The notes under the pieces were generated by a model that saw only the letters and a program-made list of their open reading frames with translations, was not told the DNA's origin and did no database searches. The position numbers were made by a program, and so were the translations under genes. From Pseudorhodoplanes sp049324435 (GTDB lineage: Bacteria; Pseudomonadota; Alphaproteobacteria; Rhizobiales; Xanthobacteraceae), in NCBI GenBank assembly GCA_049324435.1, contig JBMOOQ010000063.1, positions 62,001 through 126,000 on the forward strand: a stretch of DNA of 64,000 nt, in the 5' to 3' direction. This document shows positions 25,467 to 33,972 of the stretch, in pieces (position 1 is the stretch's first letter; the number at the start of each line of letters is the position of its first letter).

Positions 25467-26171
25467 CTATTCGCTGACGCCGATCAGGCCGGCCAGCCGG
25501 TCGGGATCGTCCCGCAATGGCTGCGACGGTCCGTCATAGATGATGCGGCCCTTGTCCATCACCACCACCCGTGGCGAAAAGGCCAGAGCGACCCGGCTGT
25601 TCTGTTCGACCAGCACAATCGTCAGCGCACCTTCGTCCCGCAATTTGCCCAGCACCTCGGCCAGCGTTTCCACGAGAACCGGCGCCAGTCCCTCGGTCGG
25701 CTCGTCCATCAGGAGCACCTGCGGATTTGTCATCAGCGCCCGCGCAATGGACAGCATCTGCTGCTCGCCGCCAGAGAGCTGATTTCCCATATTTCCGAGC
25801 CGCTCGCGCAGCCGCGGGAACAGTTCATAGATCCGGGCCTCGGTCCAGTAACCGGGGCGCGCGGCAATTTCCAGATTCTCGCGGACCGACAGCGACGGAA
25901 AGATTTCGCGCTCCTGCGGGACGAGTCCAATGCCTTCGAGAGCGCGCTGATAGATTGGCAGCTGCGTCACGGGCTTGCCATCGAGCAGCACATCGCCGCT
26001 CTTGACATTGGTATGCCCCATGGCGGTGACGAGCAGCGTGGTCTTGCCGACGCCATTACGCCCGATGATGCTCACGCTCTCGCCCGCGGCGACAGCAAGG
26101 TTGATGTCCTCGAGAACGATGGTATCGCCGTAGCCTGCGGACAGATTTTTCCAGGCGATTGCGCTAGCCAT
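25467..26171 (-). CDS. livF: Branched-chain-type ABC transporter ATP-binding protein LivF
   Basis: A 234-residue ATPase with Walker A GRNGVGKTT, the Q-loop in VPQEREIFPSLSVRENL, the signature LSGGEQQM and Walker B VLLMDEPTEGL, all in the LivF pattern. It pairs with LivG to drive the LivHM permease. The ATG at 26171 overlaps the livG stop by 8 bp and has CAGGAG upstream. It is the last gene of livJHMGF. The position next to an aromatic-type catabolic cluster suggests the ligand is an aromatic or related acid rather than leucine, but that is inference. Confidence 0.93.
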   Translation of the reverse strand: MASAIAWKNLSAGYGDTIVLEDINLAVAAGESVSIIGRNGVGKTTLLVTAMGHTNVKSGDVLLDGKPVTQLPIYQRALEGIGLVPQEREIFPSLSVRENLEIAARPGYWTEARIYELFPRLRERLGNMGNQLSGGEQQMLSIARALMTNPQVLLMDEPTEGLAPVLVETLAEVLGKLRDEGALTIVLVEQNSRVALAFSPRVVVMDKGRIIYDGPSQPLRDDPDRLAGLIGVSE

Positions 26172-26925
26172 GAGACGCTCCTGCCTGTCCCAGGTAAACA
26201 GCCCGGACGTCCGCATTGGCGCCGATCTCTTTCGGAGTGCCTTCGGCAAAAATTCGGCCGCCAACCAGCACGGTGATGCGTTCGGCGAACCGGAAGACGA
26301 GATCCATGTCGTGTTCGATAATCAGTACGCCGATGTCCTTGGGCAGCCTGGCTACCGCATCGAGAATGATGTGGCTTTCGGCGCTTGGGACGCCCGCAGC
26401 GGGTTCGTCAAGCAGCAGCACCTTGGGTTCCAGACCGAGCGCGATCGCGATCTCGACAAGCCGCTGGCGGCCATAGGGCAATTCGGAAATCCGGTGTCCG
26501 GCATCGTCCTGCAGCTTCAGCATTTCCAGGAGCGCCATCGCCTTTTCTACGACGTCTCTGCGCATGCCGGCTGGTCTCAACATGGTGGGCGCCGCACCAA
26601 GCTGCTCGGACACAGGGATATAGACGTTTTCGAGGACCGACAGTCCGCGGAACAGCCGGTTGATCTGGAAGGTCCGCGCAATGCCGCGCTTGACGCGCTC
26701 GGCCTGTGCGACCTGGGTCACGTCTTCGCCGTTCAGGAAGACCTGTCCTTCGGTCGGCGCCAGGACGCCGGTGAGCAGGTTGATGAATGTGGTCTTGCCG
26801 GCTCCGTTCGGCCCGATCAACGCATGACGCGCGCCCTTGCCGAGCCTGAAATTGATGTTGCTCGCCGCGGCCAGCGCGCCGAACGACTTGCTGACATTGC
26901 GGGCTTCAAGCAGCGTTTCGGTCAT
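26164..26925 (-). CDS. livG: Branched-chain-type ABC transporter ATP-binding protein LivG
   Basis: A 253-residue ATPase: Walker A GPNGAGKTT, the LivG-type loop RGIARTFQINRLFRGLSVLENV and Walker B VLLLDEPAAGV, with the C-terminal MDLVFRFAERITVLVGGRIFAEGTP segment. The family signature LSGG is replaced by LPYGRQRLVEIA, a variant seen in LivG proteins. The ATG at 26925 overlaps the livM stop by 4 bp (ATGA). It supplies one of the two nucleotide-binding subunits. Confidence 0.93.
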   Translation of the reverse strand: MTETLLEARNVSKSFGALAAASNINFRLGKGARHALIGPNGAGKTTFINLLTGVLAPTEGQVFLNGEDVTQVAQAERVKRGIARTFQINRLFRGLSVLENVYIPVSEQLGAAPTMLRPAGMRRDVVEKAMALLEMLKLQDDAGHRISELPYGRQRLVEIAIALGLEPKVLLLDEPAAGVPSAESHIILDAVARLPKDIGVLIIEHDMDLVFRFAERITVLVGGRIFAEGTPKEIGANADVRAVYLGQAGASHG

Positions 26926-27932
26926 GGCACGGCGCGCCCGCCGCGAAGGCGGTTCATGAGGGAATCGAAGGCTCCGAGAATGCCGTTGCGGGCGCCGAGC
27001 GCGATGATGACGAGCATCAGGCCAAGTCCGAGCTGCCACGCGGTCGGATAGAGCTTTGCCAGATAATGCGACAGGGCCATATAGGCGACTGCGCCGACAA
27101 AGGCGCCGTACAGCCGCCCGTAACCGCCAAGCACAAGGACGATCAGCACCGTCGCGGCGCGATCGAGACTGAAGGTCGACATATTCACATAGGCGTTGGC
27201 CTGCGCCCATAGCGCACCGGCGACGCCCGCGATCGCGCCGGAGATGGTGTAGCAGATGACCAGCCGCTTCCGGACCGGCGCACCGACGGCGTGCATGCGC
27301 AACGTGTTCTCGCGAATACCGGTGAGACTCTCGCCGAACGGCGAATAGACGATGGTTCGCACGATCACGAAGCCAATGAACAGGACGCAGAGAATGTAGA
27401 TGAACTGCGTCTGCGGGATCAGCGGATTAAACGCGAAGATGCCGAATATCGGATCGATCGGCACAGAATCGAGGCCGTCATAACCGCCGGTCCATTTCTG
27501 GCCGAGATTGGCGGCTTCCTCGAGCAGCAGCATCATCGACAGCGTCAGCATCAGGAGCGTCAGCCCGGTCGTGCGTAACAGGATGAGCCCCGATATCAGG
27601 CCGAATATTGCAGCGATCACGGCAGCGATCACGAGACCGCTGAGAGGCTCGCTCCAGATGCCGTGATGGGCCAGCATGCCGACAGTGTAGGCGCCGAGGC
27701 CGAAAAACGCCGCATGTCCAAGCGTTACGATGCCGGCATAGCCAAGCACCAGATCGAGCGACAACGCGAACAGAATCATCACCAGAATCTCGTTGCCGAT
27801 TCCGAGATGACGCGGAAACAGGAAGAAGAAGGCGAGCGCCAGAATCCACGGGATCGGCTCCCACCACCGCAGCCGGTGGCGATGCGCAAAATCCCGGACT
27901 GCGGGAGACATTGAAACGTCGGAGGCGCTCAT
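26922..27932 (-). CDS. livM: Branched-chain-type ABC transporter permease LivM
   Basis: A 336-residue polytopic membrane protein with the LivM core motifs (LDLVLGYAGIVTLGHAAFFGLGAYT, FGESLTGIRENTLRMHAVG) and about nine hydrophobic segments. It forms the translocation path with LivH. Its ATG overlaps the livH stop by one base (TGATG), and its stop overlaps livG. Confidence 0.93.
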   Translation of the reverse strand: MSASDVSMSPAVRDFAHRHRLRWWEPIPWILALAFFFLFPRHLGIGNEILVMILFALSLDLVLGYAGIVTLGHAAFFGLGAYTVGMLAHHGIWSEPLSGLVIAAVIAAIFGLISGLILLRTTGLTLLMLTLSMMLLLEEAANLGQKWTGGYDGLDSVPIDPIFGIFAFNPLIPQTQFIYILCVLFIGFVIVRTIVYSPFGESLTGIRENTLRMHAVGAPVRKRLVICYTISGAIAGVAGALWAQANAYVNMSTFSLDRAATVLIVLVLGGYGRLYGAFVGAVAYMALSHYLAKLYPTAWQLGLGLMLVIIALGARNGILGAFDSLMNRLRGGRAVP

Positions 27933-28804
27933 CAGTTGCTCCGCCCGAACAGACCCTGCGGCCGGATGAGCAGGATCAGGATCGTGAGGACATAGATGAA
28001 GATCGTGCCGCCGGCGGGCACGTATTTCTTCAGGACGAAGTCGACGATGCCGATAATCAGCGCGGCATAGAACACGCCGGTAATGCGGCCCAGGCCGCCA
28101 ACCGCCACCACGATCAGGAAGTAGACGAGGTATTTCAGCGTGTATTGCGGATCGAGCCCGAGGAATTCCGCGCCGAAGCCGCCGCCGAGCGCCGCCATGC
28201 CGCTGCCGAAGGCAAAGGTGAAGGTGAACAGCCGGTCGATATTGATGCCGAGCGATTCAACCATCTTGCGGTTATCGACCGCCGCACGGATCTGCGCTCC
28301 GATCCGCGTGCGTTCGAACCCGATCCAGAGTCCGAGGGCGACCAGCGCACCAAAGACGATCAGGAAGATGCTGTAGGTCCGGTATTCGGTGAAGCCGAGA
28401 TCGATCTGGCCGCGCAGCCAGGACGGCAAAATCATGGGTTGCGTTTCGGGGCCAATCACGATCGTCACCGTGGCGATCATGATGAAGGCAAGCCCGATCG
28501 AGAACAGCACCTGGTCGAGTTCGGCCGCGCGATAGAGTTTCGAGTAGAACAGCCGCTCCAGCACGACGCTGAGCGCAGCGGTCAGTACGAAGCCGAGGAT
28601 CAGTGCCGGCACGAAGGGGACGCCGAACCGGTTCATCGACAACACGATGATATAGCCGCCGATCATGGCGAAGCCGCCATGGGCGAGGTTGACGAACCCC
28701 ATCAGGCCCATCGTGACCGAGAGCCCGACCGAAACAATGAACAGCACCATGCCGGCGGCCAGGCCACCCAGCAGAATGCCGACGACATCCTCCCCGAAAA
28801 TCAC
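27932..28804 (-). CDS. livH: Branched-chain-type ABC transporter permease LivH
   Basis: A 290-residue permease with the LivH opening (GILLGGLAAGMVLFIVSVGLSVTMGLMGFVNLAHGGFAMIG) and TRIGAQIRAAVDNRKMVESLGIN. The GTG at 28804 is preferred over the TTG at 28822 because AGGG lies 9 bases before it and the TTG falls inside the T tract of the preceding terminator. The protein forms the transport channel with LivM. Confidence 0.9.
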   Translation of the reverse strand: MIFGEDVVGILLGGLAAGMVLFIVSVGLSVTMGLMGFVNLAHGGFAMIGGYIIVLSMNRFGVPFVPALILGFVLTAALSVVLERLFYSKLYRAAELDQVLFSIGLAFIMIATVTIVIGPETQPMILPSWLRGQIDLGFTEYRTYSIFLIVFGALVALGLWIGFERTRIGAQIRAAVDNRKMVESLGINIDRLFTFTFAFGSGMAALGGGFGAEFLGLDPQYTLKYLVYFLIVVAVGGLGRITGVFYAALIIGIVDFVLKKYVPAGGTIFIYVLTILILLIRPQGLFGRSN

Positions 28805-28822
28805 CTCGCCCGCGTCCCTCAA

Positions 28823-28854
28823 TAAAGCCGCCGTCCGGTTTGCCGGACGGCGGC
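28823..28854 (-). terminator. Intrinsic terminator between livJ and livH
   Basis: A perfect 12-bp stem (GCCGCCGTCCGG and its complement) with a 4-nt loop at 28827-28854 is followed on the minus strand by TTTATT. It lies 28 bp after livJ and just before livH, so it should stop part of the transcripts and lower permease and ATPase expression relative to the binding protein. Confidence 0.85.
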
Positions 28855-28881
28855 TCCCCTCACACGATTATCGGCCCGCAA

Positions 28882-30078
28882 TTATTTCCCGCACGGACCG
28901 ATCTTGTTCTCCTTGCAGGCATCCTTCACGGCTTCGATCTTGCCGATATTCTTCTGCACCACCCGGCCATTCTGGAACGACGCCTGCGACAGATATTCGT
29001 TCATGATGATGTCGCGAGTGTTGGGATCGATCTGGATTGGGCCGCGCGGGCTGTCGAACTTCCAGCCCTTCAGCGCCGCAACAGCCTTGTCGCCGTCGAG
29101 CTTGCCGCCGGTCGCCTTGATCGCGGCAGCAATCGCCGCCATGCCGTCATAACCTGCAACCGCCATGAAGTCCGGAGTCGAATCCGGCCCATACACCTTC
29201 TTCCAGTCCTCGACGAACTTCTTGTTCTTGGGATTATCGAGGTCGGCATTGTAGTGATGCATGGTGATCAGGCCGTCGGCGTTCTGGCCCATCGGCTGCA
29301 GCTTGGTGTCCTGCGTGATGTCGCCCGGACCGATCAGCTTGATGCCGGCGTCCTTCATGCCGAGCGCGTTGTAGGTGCGCACCACAGCAGTCGAGTGGTC
29401 GCCGCCGGGCACGAACACGAAGAACACGTCCGGCTTCTTGTCCTTGGCGCGCTGGAAGAACGGCGTGAAATCGGGGACGGCATTGGCCCCGCCCATCGGG
29501 ATCTCGTCGATCACCTTGCCGCCATTCTTCTCAAACGCCATTTTGAACGCCGCAAGGCTGTCCTTGCCGGGCGGGAAGTCGGTGTAACCGATCACCGCAG
29601 TCTTGGCGCCGAGCTGCTTGGCCGCCGCCTCGCCGAGCGCATGGCCAGCGTGCCACATGCTGAACGAGGTTCGCACATAATACGGCGACATATTGGTGAT
29701 ATGCGCCGTGCCCGCATTCATGATGACCGCAAGCTTCTTGCCGGCGGAGACGAGCGGAGCGGTGGCGATTGCGTTCGGCGAATAGACCCAGCCGGCCAGC
29801 ACATCGACATTGTCCTGGGTCAGCAGTTCCTGAACCACGATCTTGGCGGTGGCGCCGCTGGCATCCTTGGCATCCCGCTTGATCAGCTTCACCGTATAAG
29901 GCTTCAATTCGTCGGCATGCGTCTTGAGATATAGCTCGACGCCACGGTCGATCGGCTGCGCCAGTTCGGCGCCGACGCCTGAATAGGGCAGGATCAGGCC
30001 GACCTTGATTTCCTGTGCCGCAGCGATCCCGCCTGCAGCGACAAGCACCGCAGCCGACATCATCATTCGTTTCAGCAT
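28882..30078 (-). CDS. livJ: Branched-chain-type ABC transporter substrate-binding protein LivJ/LivK-like
   Basis: A 398-residue periplasmic binding protein with a signal peptide (MLKRMMMSAAVLVAAGGIAA to AAQ). The Peripla_BP_6 opening IKVGLILPYSGVGAELAQ is followed by NVDVLAGWVYSPNAIATAPL and FVFVPGGDHSTAVVRTYNALG. The long insert-free architecture resembles members that bind aromatic or aliphatic acids. GGAGGAG precedes the ATG at 30078, which supports this start over the open frame to 30204. It lies 230 bp downstream of the dioxygenase gene on the same strand. Confidence 0.92.
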   Translation of the reverse strand: MLKRMMMSAAVLVAAGGIAAAQEIKVGLILPYSGVGAELAQPIDRGVELYLKTHADELKPYTVKLIKRDAKDASGATAKIVVQELLTQDNVDVLAGWVYSPNAIATAPLVSAGKKLAVIMNAGTAHITNMSPYYVRTSFSMWHAGHALGEAAAKQLGAKTAVIGYTDFPPGKDSLAAFKMAFEKNGGKVIDEIPMGGANAVPDFTPFFQRAKDKKPDVFFVFVPGGDHSTAVVRTYNALGMKDAGIKLIGPGDITQDTKLQPMGQNADGLITMHHYNADLDNPKNKKFVEDWKKVYGPDSTPDFMAVAGYDGMAAIAAAIKATGGKLDGDKAVAALKGWKFDSPRGPIQIDPNTRDIIMNEYLSQASFQNGRVVQKNIGKIEAVKDACKENKIGPCGK

Positions 30079-30307
30079 AAGCTCCTCCCTTGGATCGCGT
30101 TTGCCGCGCTGGTTTTGGCGCAATCTATAGGGCAAGCGCCCACCGGCGCAAGCCGCACCGGCGCGCCAAACCCGGCAGGACGCGGATTTGTCGCGCCACA
30201 ACATTGCTTATCGTTAAGGCAGCAGCGACGTGACGGCACCACCGCCAGCAGCACGCGCGGCACCGCCGCTGCAGTGCATGATTGTTCGAGCCGGGACGAT
30301 TGGCTCG

Positions 30308-30862
30308 TTACATTTCAACCCAGCCCTCCGGCGGTGTCTTGCCGGGGTGCACTGTACCGCATTGCGGGCAGGTCCGGGCCTTCTCGTCGGCGTAGAACGC
30401 CTCATACAGCGGCGGCAGATCCTTCACGATATCCTTGACCTCGACCTCGACGCGATGGACCAGCGCGCCACAATTGAAACAATACCATTCAAATCCGTCG
30501 CGCATTCCGCCGGTCCGGGCGCCCTCGACCACGAGGCCGATCGAGCCTTCCACGGGCCGCTGCGGCGAGTGCCGGACATGCGGGGGCAGCATGAACACAT
30601 CGCCTTCCTTGATCTTCACGTCGTAGATCTTGCCGCCTTCGGCAATTTTCAGAAGCATGTCGCCCTTGAGCTGATAGAAAAACTCCTCCACCGGGTCGTC
30701 ATGAAAATCGACCCGCTTGTTCGGGCCGCCGACGATCATCACGACCATGCCGGTCTTCTCGTCGAACAATTGCTTGTTCGAAACCGGCGGCTTCAGATTG
30801 TTCTTGTTGCGCTCGATCCAGTCCTGGAAATTGAACGCCTTCAGGCGCGGATGGATGGTCAT
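30308..30862 (-). CDS. 3-hydroxyanthranilate 3,4-dioxygenase
   Basis: A 184-residue cupin dioxygenase of the bacterial type (NbaC/HaaO). The iron ligands are His54, Glu60 and His98 (VDFHDDPVEEFF, HVRHSP). Arg50, Arg102 and Glu113 match, at a constant offset of three, the substrate-binding residues known from the Cupriavidus enzyme (Arg47, Arg99, Glu110). The rubredoxin-like second iron site uses Cys128, Cys131, Cys165 and Cys168. It opens the ring of 3-hydroxyanthranilate to aminocarboxymuconate semialdehyde, or of a close analogue. No decarboxylase or dehydrogenase for the usual next steps is nearby. The start at 30862 gives MTIHPRLKAFNFQDWI, with an AAGGAG-like site upstream. Confidence 0.92.
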   Translation of the reverse strand: MTIHPRLKAFNFQDWIERNKNNLKPPVSNKQLFDEKTGMVVMIVGGPNKRVDFHDDPVEEFFYQLKGDMLLKIAEGGKIYDVKIKEGDVFMLPPHVRHSPQRPVEGSIGLVVEGARTGGMRDGFEWYCFNCGALVHRVEVEVKDIVKDLPPLYEAFYADEKARTCPQCGTVHPGKTPPEGWVEM

Positions 30863-30878
30863 CGAAAGTCTCCTTCGC

Positions 30879-31676
30879 TTATCGGTGTGTGGCCCCGCCA
30901 TCGACTGTCAGGCATTGGCCGGTCAGAAAGGCGGATGAATCGGACGACAGGAACAGTACCGTGCCGACGAGGTCGTCTGGCGTCTCGGCGCGCGGGATAC
31001 ATTGCTGCGCGACGATGCGGACCTTCTGCTCGGGGCTGACGGTCTTGCGCTCGATTTCGGTAAAGGTCGCGCCCGGGAGGATCGCATTGACGGTGATGCC
31101 GTCAGGCCCAAGCTCCCGCGCCATCGATCCGGTCATGCCGGCCAGCGCCCCCTTCGACGCAATGTAATGAAGATAATTCGGCCGCCCCATCGTTACCGCA
31201 CCTGATGCCATGTGGATGATCCGCCCCCATTTGGCGCGCCGCATCGCCGGCAGCACGGCCCGCGAACATAGGAACGGGCCGGTCACGTTGACTTTCAGCA
31301 CAAGCTCCCATTCTTCGAGCGGAATCTGATCGAACGGCCGCATGTCGAGTGTCGAGAAGATTCCCGCATTGTTGACCAGAATATCGATCCGGCCATAGCG
31401 GCGTTCGACCGCGGCGACCATGGCCGCAACCGACTCGGGTGACGAAACATCCGTAGCGACCGCAAAGGCCTTCGCGCCACCATCGGCGATTTCCTGTGCG
31501 ACCGCATCGCCCTTCGCCGCGTTGAGTTCGGCAATCACCGGAATCGCACCGCTCGCGGCGAAGGCCTTCGCGAAAGCCCGGCCGAGCCCCTGCCCGGCTC
31601 CAGTGATGATCGCGACACGGCCCCTGAGCGAGGCAAAATCCGAATTGGACACGATGGCGGCTGGATGCACGGTCAT
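30879..31676 (-). CDS. Short-chain dehydrogenase/reductase
   Basis: A 265-residue classical SDR. The cofactor loop TGAGQGLG is at about 25-32, NNAG at 102-105, and the catalytic Ser158, Tyr171 and Lys175 (YIASKGALAG) are present. The C-terminal FLSSDSSAFLTGQCLTVDGG is usual. It is probably NAD(P)-dependent. Its place between the FAD oxidoreductase (1 bp gap) and the dioxygenase (16 bp gap) makes it part of one transcript, likely oxidising or reducing a hydroxy/keto intermediate. The substrate is unknown. Confidence 0.9.
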   Translation of the reverse strand: MTVHPAAIVSNSDFASLRGRVAIITGAGQGLGRAFAKAFAASGAIPVIAELNAAKGDAVAQEIADGGAKAFAVATDVSSPESVAAMVAAVERRYGRIDILVNNAGIFSTLDMRPFDQIPLEEWELVLKVNVTGPFLCSRAVLPAMRRAKWGRIIHMASGAVTMGRPNYLHYIASKGALAGMTGSMARELGPDGITVNAILPGATFTEIERKTVSPEQKVRIVAQQCIPRAETPDDLVGTVLFLSSDSSAFLTGQCLTVDGGATHR

Positions 31677-31677
31677 G

Positions 31678-33300
31678 CTAGGCCGCCTCCGCCATCTTTT
31701 CGAGCGCGACGCGCGCATCCCATGGGGTCCACCACGGCTTCAATCCAAGGTCCCGCGCGATGATACCCGCCGCGATATAGCTCGGTCCGCCCGAGATTGC
31801 GCCGCCGGGATGCGCGCCCGAACCGGCATAATAGAAATTCGGCAGCGGCGTGCGATAGCCGAAATGATTGTACATCACCTGATCGGCATTGAACGCGCCC
31901 ATGAAGATGTCACCGCCGCGCATGTTCGGCAATTCGAGGACATAGTCGCGCGCCGTATAGACGTAGCGCCCGATGATGTTGTCCTTGGTCATATTCGGAC
32001 AATAGCGCGCGTAAACATCCTCGATCCGGTCGGAAAATTCCTCCTTGAAAATCTCGAAATCGCGATCGCTCATGTCATCCAGCAGCGGCATGACGTGCCA
32101 GGCGTAGGTGGTGTGCTTGCCGGGAGGCGTCTGGGTCGGATCCAGCAGACTCAAGGGACCCGAACCGAACTGCACGAGCTTTGGCACGCGGCCGGCCTGC
32201 ACATCTTGATGTGCCGCAAACAGATCCTGCATGGTCTCCGCACCGAGGCTCCATTTGAGGGCGCGGTTGACATTAGGGTCGAACGCCGCAGCAGCGAAGC
32301 TTGGGCTCTCATGCAGGGCATGGTGCAGCCCGAACAGGGTCCAGGCGGTATATTGGAATTTGTCCAGCTTCTTCCTGAAATGCTCCGGCAATTGCTCGCG
32401 CCCCAGCATGCCTTCAAGCGTGGTATGAACGTCGATGGTGCTGGCCACAAACTGCGAGGCGCGTACGGTGCGGCCATCGGTCAATGCGATACCGGTGGCG
32501 CGGCCGCCCTCCACGACGATCCTTTCGATTGCGACCTGGGGCTGGAATGCGCCGCCGGCGGCAATGAACGTCTCCATCAAACCGCGCGCCAGATTGAACG
32601 AGCCGCCCTGACAGAGCTGATAGCCGGTCTGAAGGTCGAAGGCGCGGATCACCGACCCCATCGGACTCGTTTTCGACATAGTGTCGGTGAGCCAGGTGCC
32701 GAACAGCGACACCTTGAACAGGAACAGGAGCTTGACGTGCTCGTTCTCGAACAGCTCCTCGACCACATCGAGCGGCTGCCGCCTGGTAACAGCCAGAAAG
32801 TCCCGGCCGATTGCCGTCCGTGACAACAGCGCTTCACGCTCGGCCTGCGGCAGCGGCTCGGCATAGCGTTCGGGAATGAGAACTTTTGCTGTCATCTCTT
32901 CCGCGCGCGCATTCCATTCGCGGAAGGTCTGCGCATCCCTTTTCGAAAAGCGCGCGATATTGGCGACCGTTTCCTCCAGATCGCGGCCGAGCACAAGCGC
33001 AGTGCCGTCGAGATGCGCCTGCCCGAACTCGTAACGCGGCGTGATGTAGGTGACCTTGTCGGCGAGGCTCAGGTCTTTGAACCAGGGCGTGTCGCTGATG
33101 CTGAAGTGATTGATGGAATGCAGGTTGTGGTAGAAGCCGGGCTTCGTGACTTCACGCGTGCACAGCCCCCCGCCATAGGTGAGCCTGCGATCGACCAGGA
33201 GGATATTCAGTCCGGCCTTCGCCAGGTAGGAGCCGAGCACGAGACCGTGCTGGCCCGCGCCGATGATGATGCCGTCATAGGTCCGGTCGAGAGCAGACAC
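31678..33300 (-). CDS. Phytoene-desaturase-like FAD-dependent oxidoreductase
   Basis: A 540-residue flavoprotein of the COG1233 type. The dinucleotide-binding motif is IIIGAGQHGLVLGSYLAKAG, followed by an Arg-rich VDRRLTYGGG loop, and a C-terminal FAD-contact segment includes SGAHPGGAISGGPSYIAAG. Members desaturate or isomerise carotenoids and many other hydrophobic substrates. In this catabolic setting it more likely acts on a cluster intermediate. The GTG at 33300 is chosen because GGAGGAG lies 6 bases before it, whereas the frame start at 33315 would place that site inside the gene. It is 95 bp downstream of the MaoC gene. Confidence 0.85.
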   Translation of the reverse strand: MSALDRTYDGIIIGAGQHGLVLGSYLAKAGLNILLVDRRLTYGGGLCTREVTKPGFYHNLHSINHFSISDTPWFKDLSLADKVTYITPRYEFGQAHLDGTALVLGRDLEETVANIARFSKRDAQTFREWNARAEEMTAKVLIPERYAEPLPQAEREALLSRTAIGRDFLAVTRRQPLDVVEELFENEHVKLLFLFKVSLFGTWLTDTMSKTSPMGSVIRAFDLQTGYQLCQGGSFNLARGLMETFIAAGGAFQPQVAIERIVVEGGRATGIALTDGRTVRASQFVASTIDVHTTLEGMLGREQLPEHFRKKLDKFQYTAWTLFGLHHALHESPSFAAAAFDPNVNRALKWSLGAETMQDLFAAHQDVQAGRVPKLVQFGSGPLSLLDPTQTPPGKHTTYAWHVMPLLDDMSDRDFEIFKEEFSDRIEDVYARYCPNMTKDNIIGRYVYTARDYVLELPNMRGGDIFMGAFNADQVMYNHFGYRTPLPNFYYAGSGAHPGGAISGGPSYIAAGIIARDLGLKPWWTPWDARVALEKMAEAA

Positions 33301-33395
33301 GCGAAACTCCTCCACAATTTTTATGCCTTGTCGCTACATCACCATGGAGATTCTGCCGCGGCAAACGCGGCACGCGCATATCCGCCCTGCGCCGC

Positions 33396-33851
33396 CTATC
33401 CGCTCTGCGCCGGCCGGCGGCGCAGCATGTGCGCGCAGCGCAGCGTCAGAATCATCTCGTCATGCTGGTTCCAGCAAGGATGATCCATGATGACCACGCC
33501 GCGGTCCGGCCTCGACGTGGAGACGCGAACCTCTATCACCTCCGCGGCGGCGCGGATCGTGTCGCCCGGCCGCATCGGTTTCAGCCACTTCACATGCTCC
33601 ATTCCCGGTGAAGCGATCACCGAGTCCGGCCAGAGATCGAGATCGAAGAACAGCCGCATCGACAGGCTCAGCGTGTGAAAGCCCGACGAAATCAGGCCGC
33701 CGAATGCGGACTTCCGCGCGGCCACCGGATCGACATGGTAATATTGCGGGTCGAACTCCTTCTCGAAGGCGATGATCTCGGCCTCGGTCACGGTGCGGCT
33801 CGCGGTCTCGAACCGTTGGCCGGCTCTCAGATCGTCCAGATAAAGGCTCAT
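33396..33851 (-). CDS. MaoC-like (R)-specific enoyl-CoA hydratase/dehydratase
   Basis: A 151-residue hot-dog-fold protein. The hydratase motif FDPQYYHVDPVAARKSAFGGLISSGFHT contains the catalytic Asp and His of (R)-hydratases. MaoC proteins add water to enoyl-CoA thioesters or dehydrate the reverse. It is the first gene of the minus-strand catabolic operon, with a TetR-type palindrome 64 bp upstream. It fits a CoA-ester stage fed by the PaaK-like ligase. Confidence 0.88.
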   Translation of the reverse strand: MSLYLDDLRAGQRFETASRTVTEAEIIAFEKEFDPQYYHVDPVAARKSAFGGLISSGFHTLSLSMRLFFDLDLWPDSVIASPGMEHVKWLKPMRPGDTIRAAAEVIEVRVSTSRPDRGVVIMDHPCWNQHDEMILTLRCAHMLRRRPAQSG

Positions 33852-33914
33852 TGCAACATCCCCAACCGCCCTCCTTCTATGACGGCATCTGCGCCAAGTC
33901 TCGCATCTTTTTTT

Positions 33915-33928
33915 CGAATCCGGATTTG
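33915..33928. promoter_or_regulatory. TetR-type palindromic operator candidate in the maoC/metE-like divergent promoter
   Basis: CGAATCCGGATTTG fits CRAAT-N4-ATTYG, shared with the site at 36547 in front of the TetR gene. It sits in the 121-bp gap between two divergent catabolic genes, where a repressor could silence both. Confidence 0.55.
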
Positions 33929-33972
33929 ATTTTTATCAGGCCTTTGCTACCGTAGGGAAACTGGAGGAAACC

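Noticed and set aside
31420..32823. 467-codon plus-strand open frame
   Set aside because: It is antisense to the FAD oxidoreductase and SDR, whose motifs are intact, so it is a shadow of GC-rich coding sequence.
33852..33972. SAM-II or other riboswitch ahead of the MetE-like gene
   Set aside because: The gap is only 121 bp and no pseudoknot-like conserved core was seen. The visible feature is the TetR-type palindrome.
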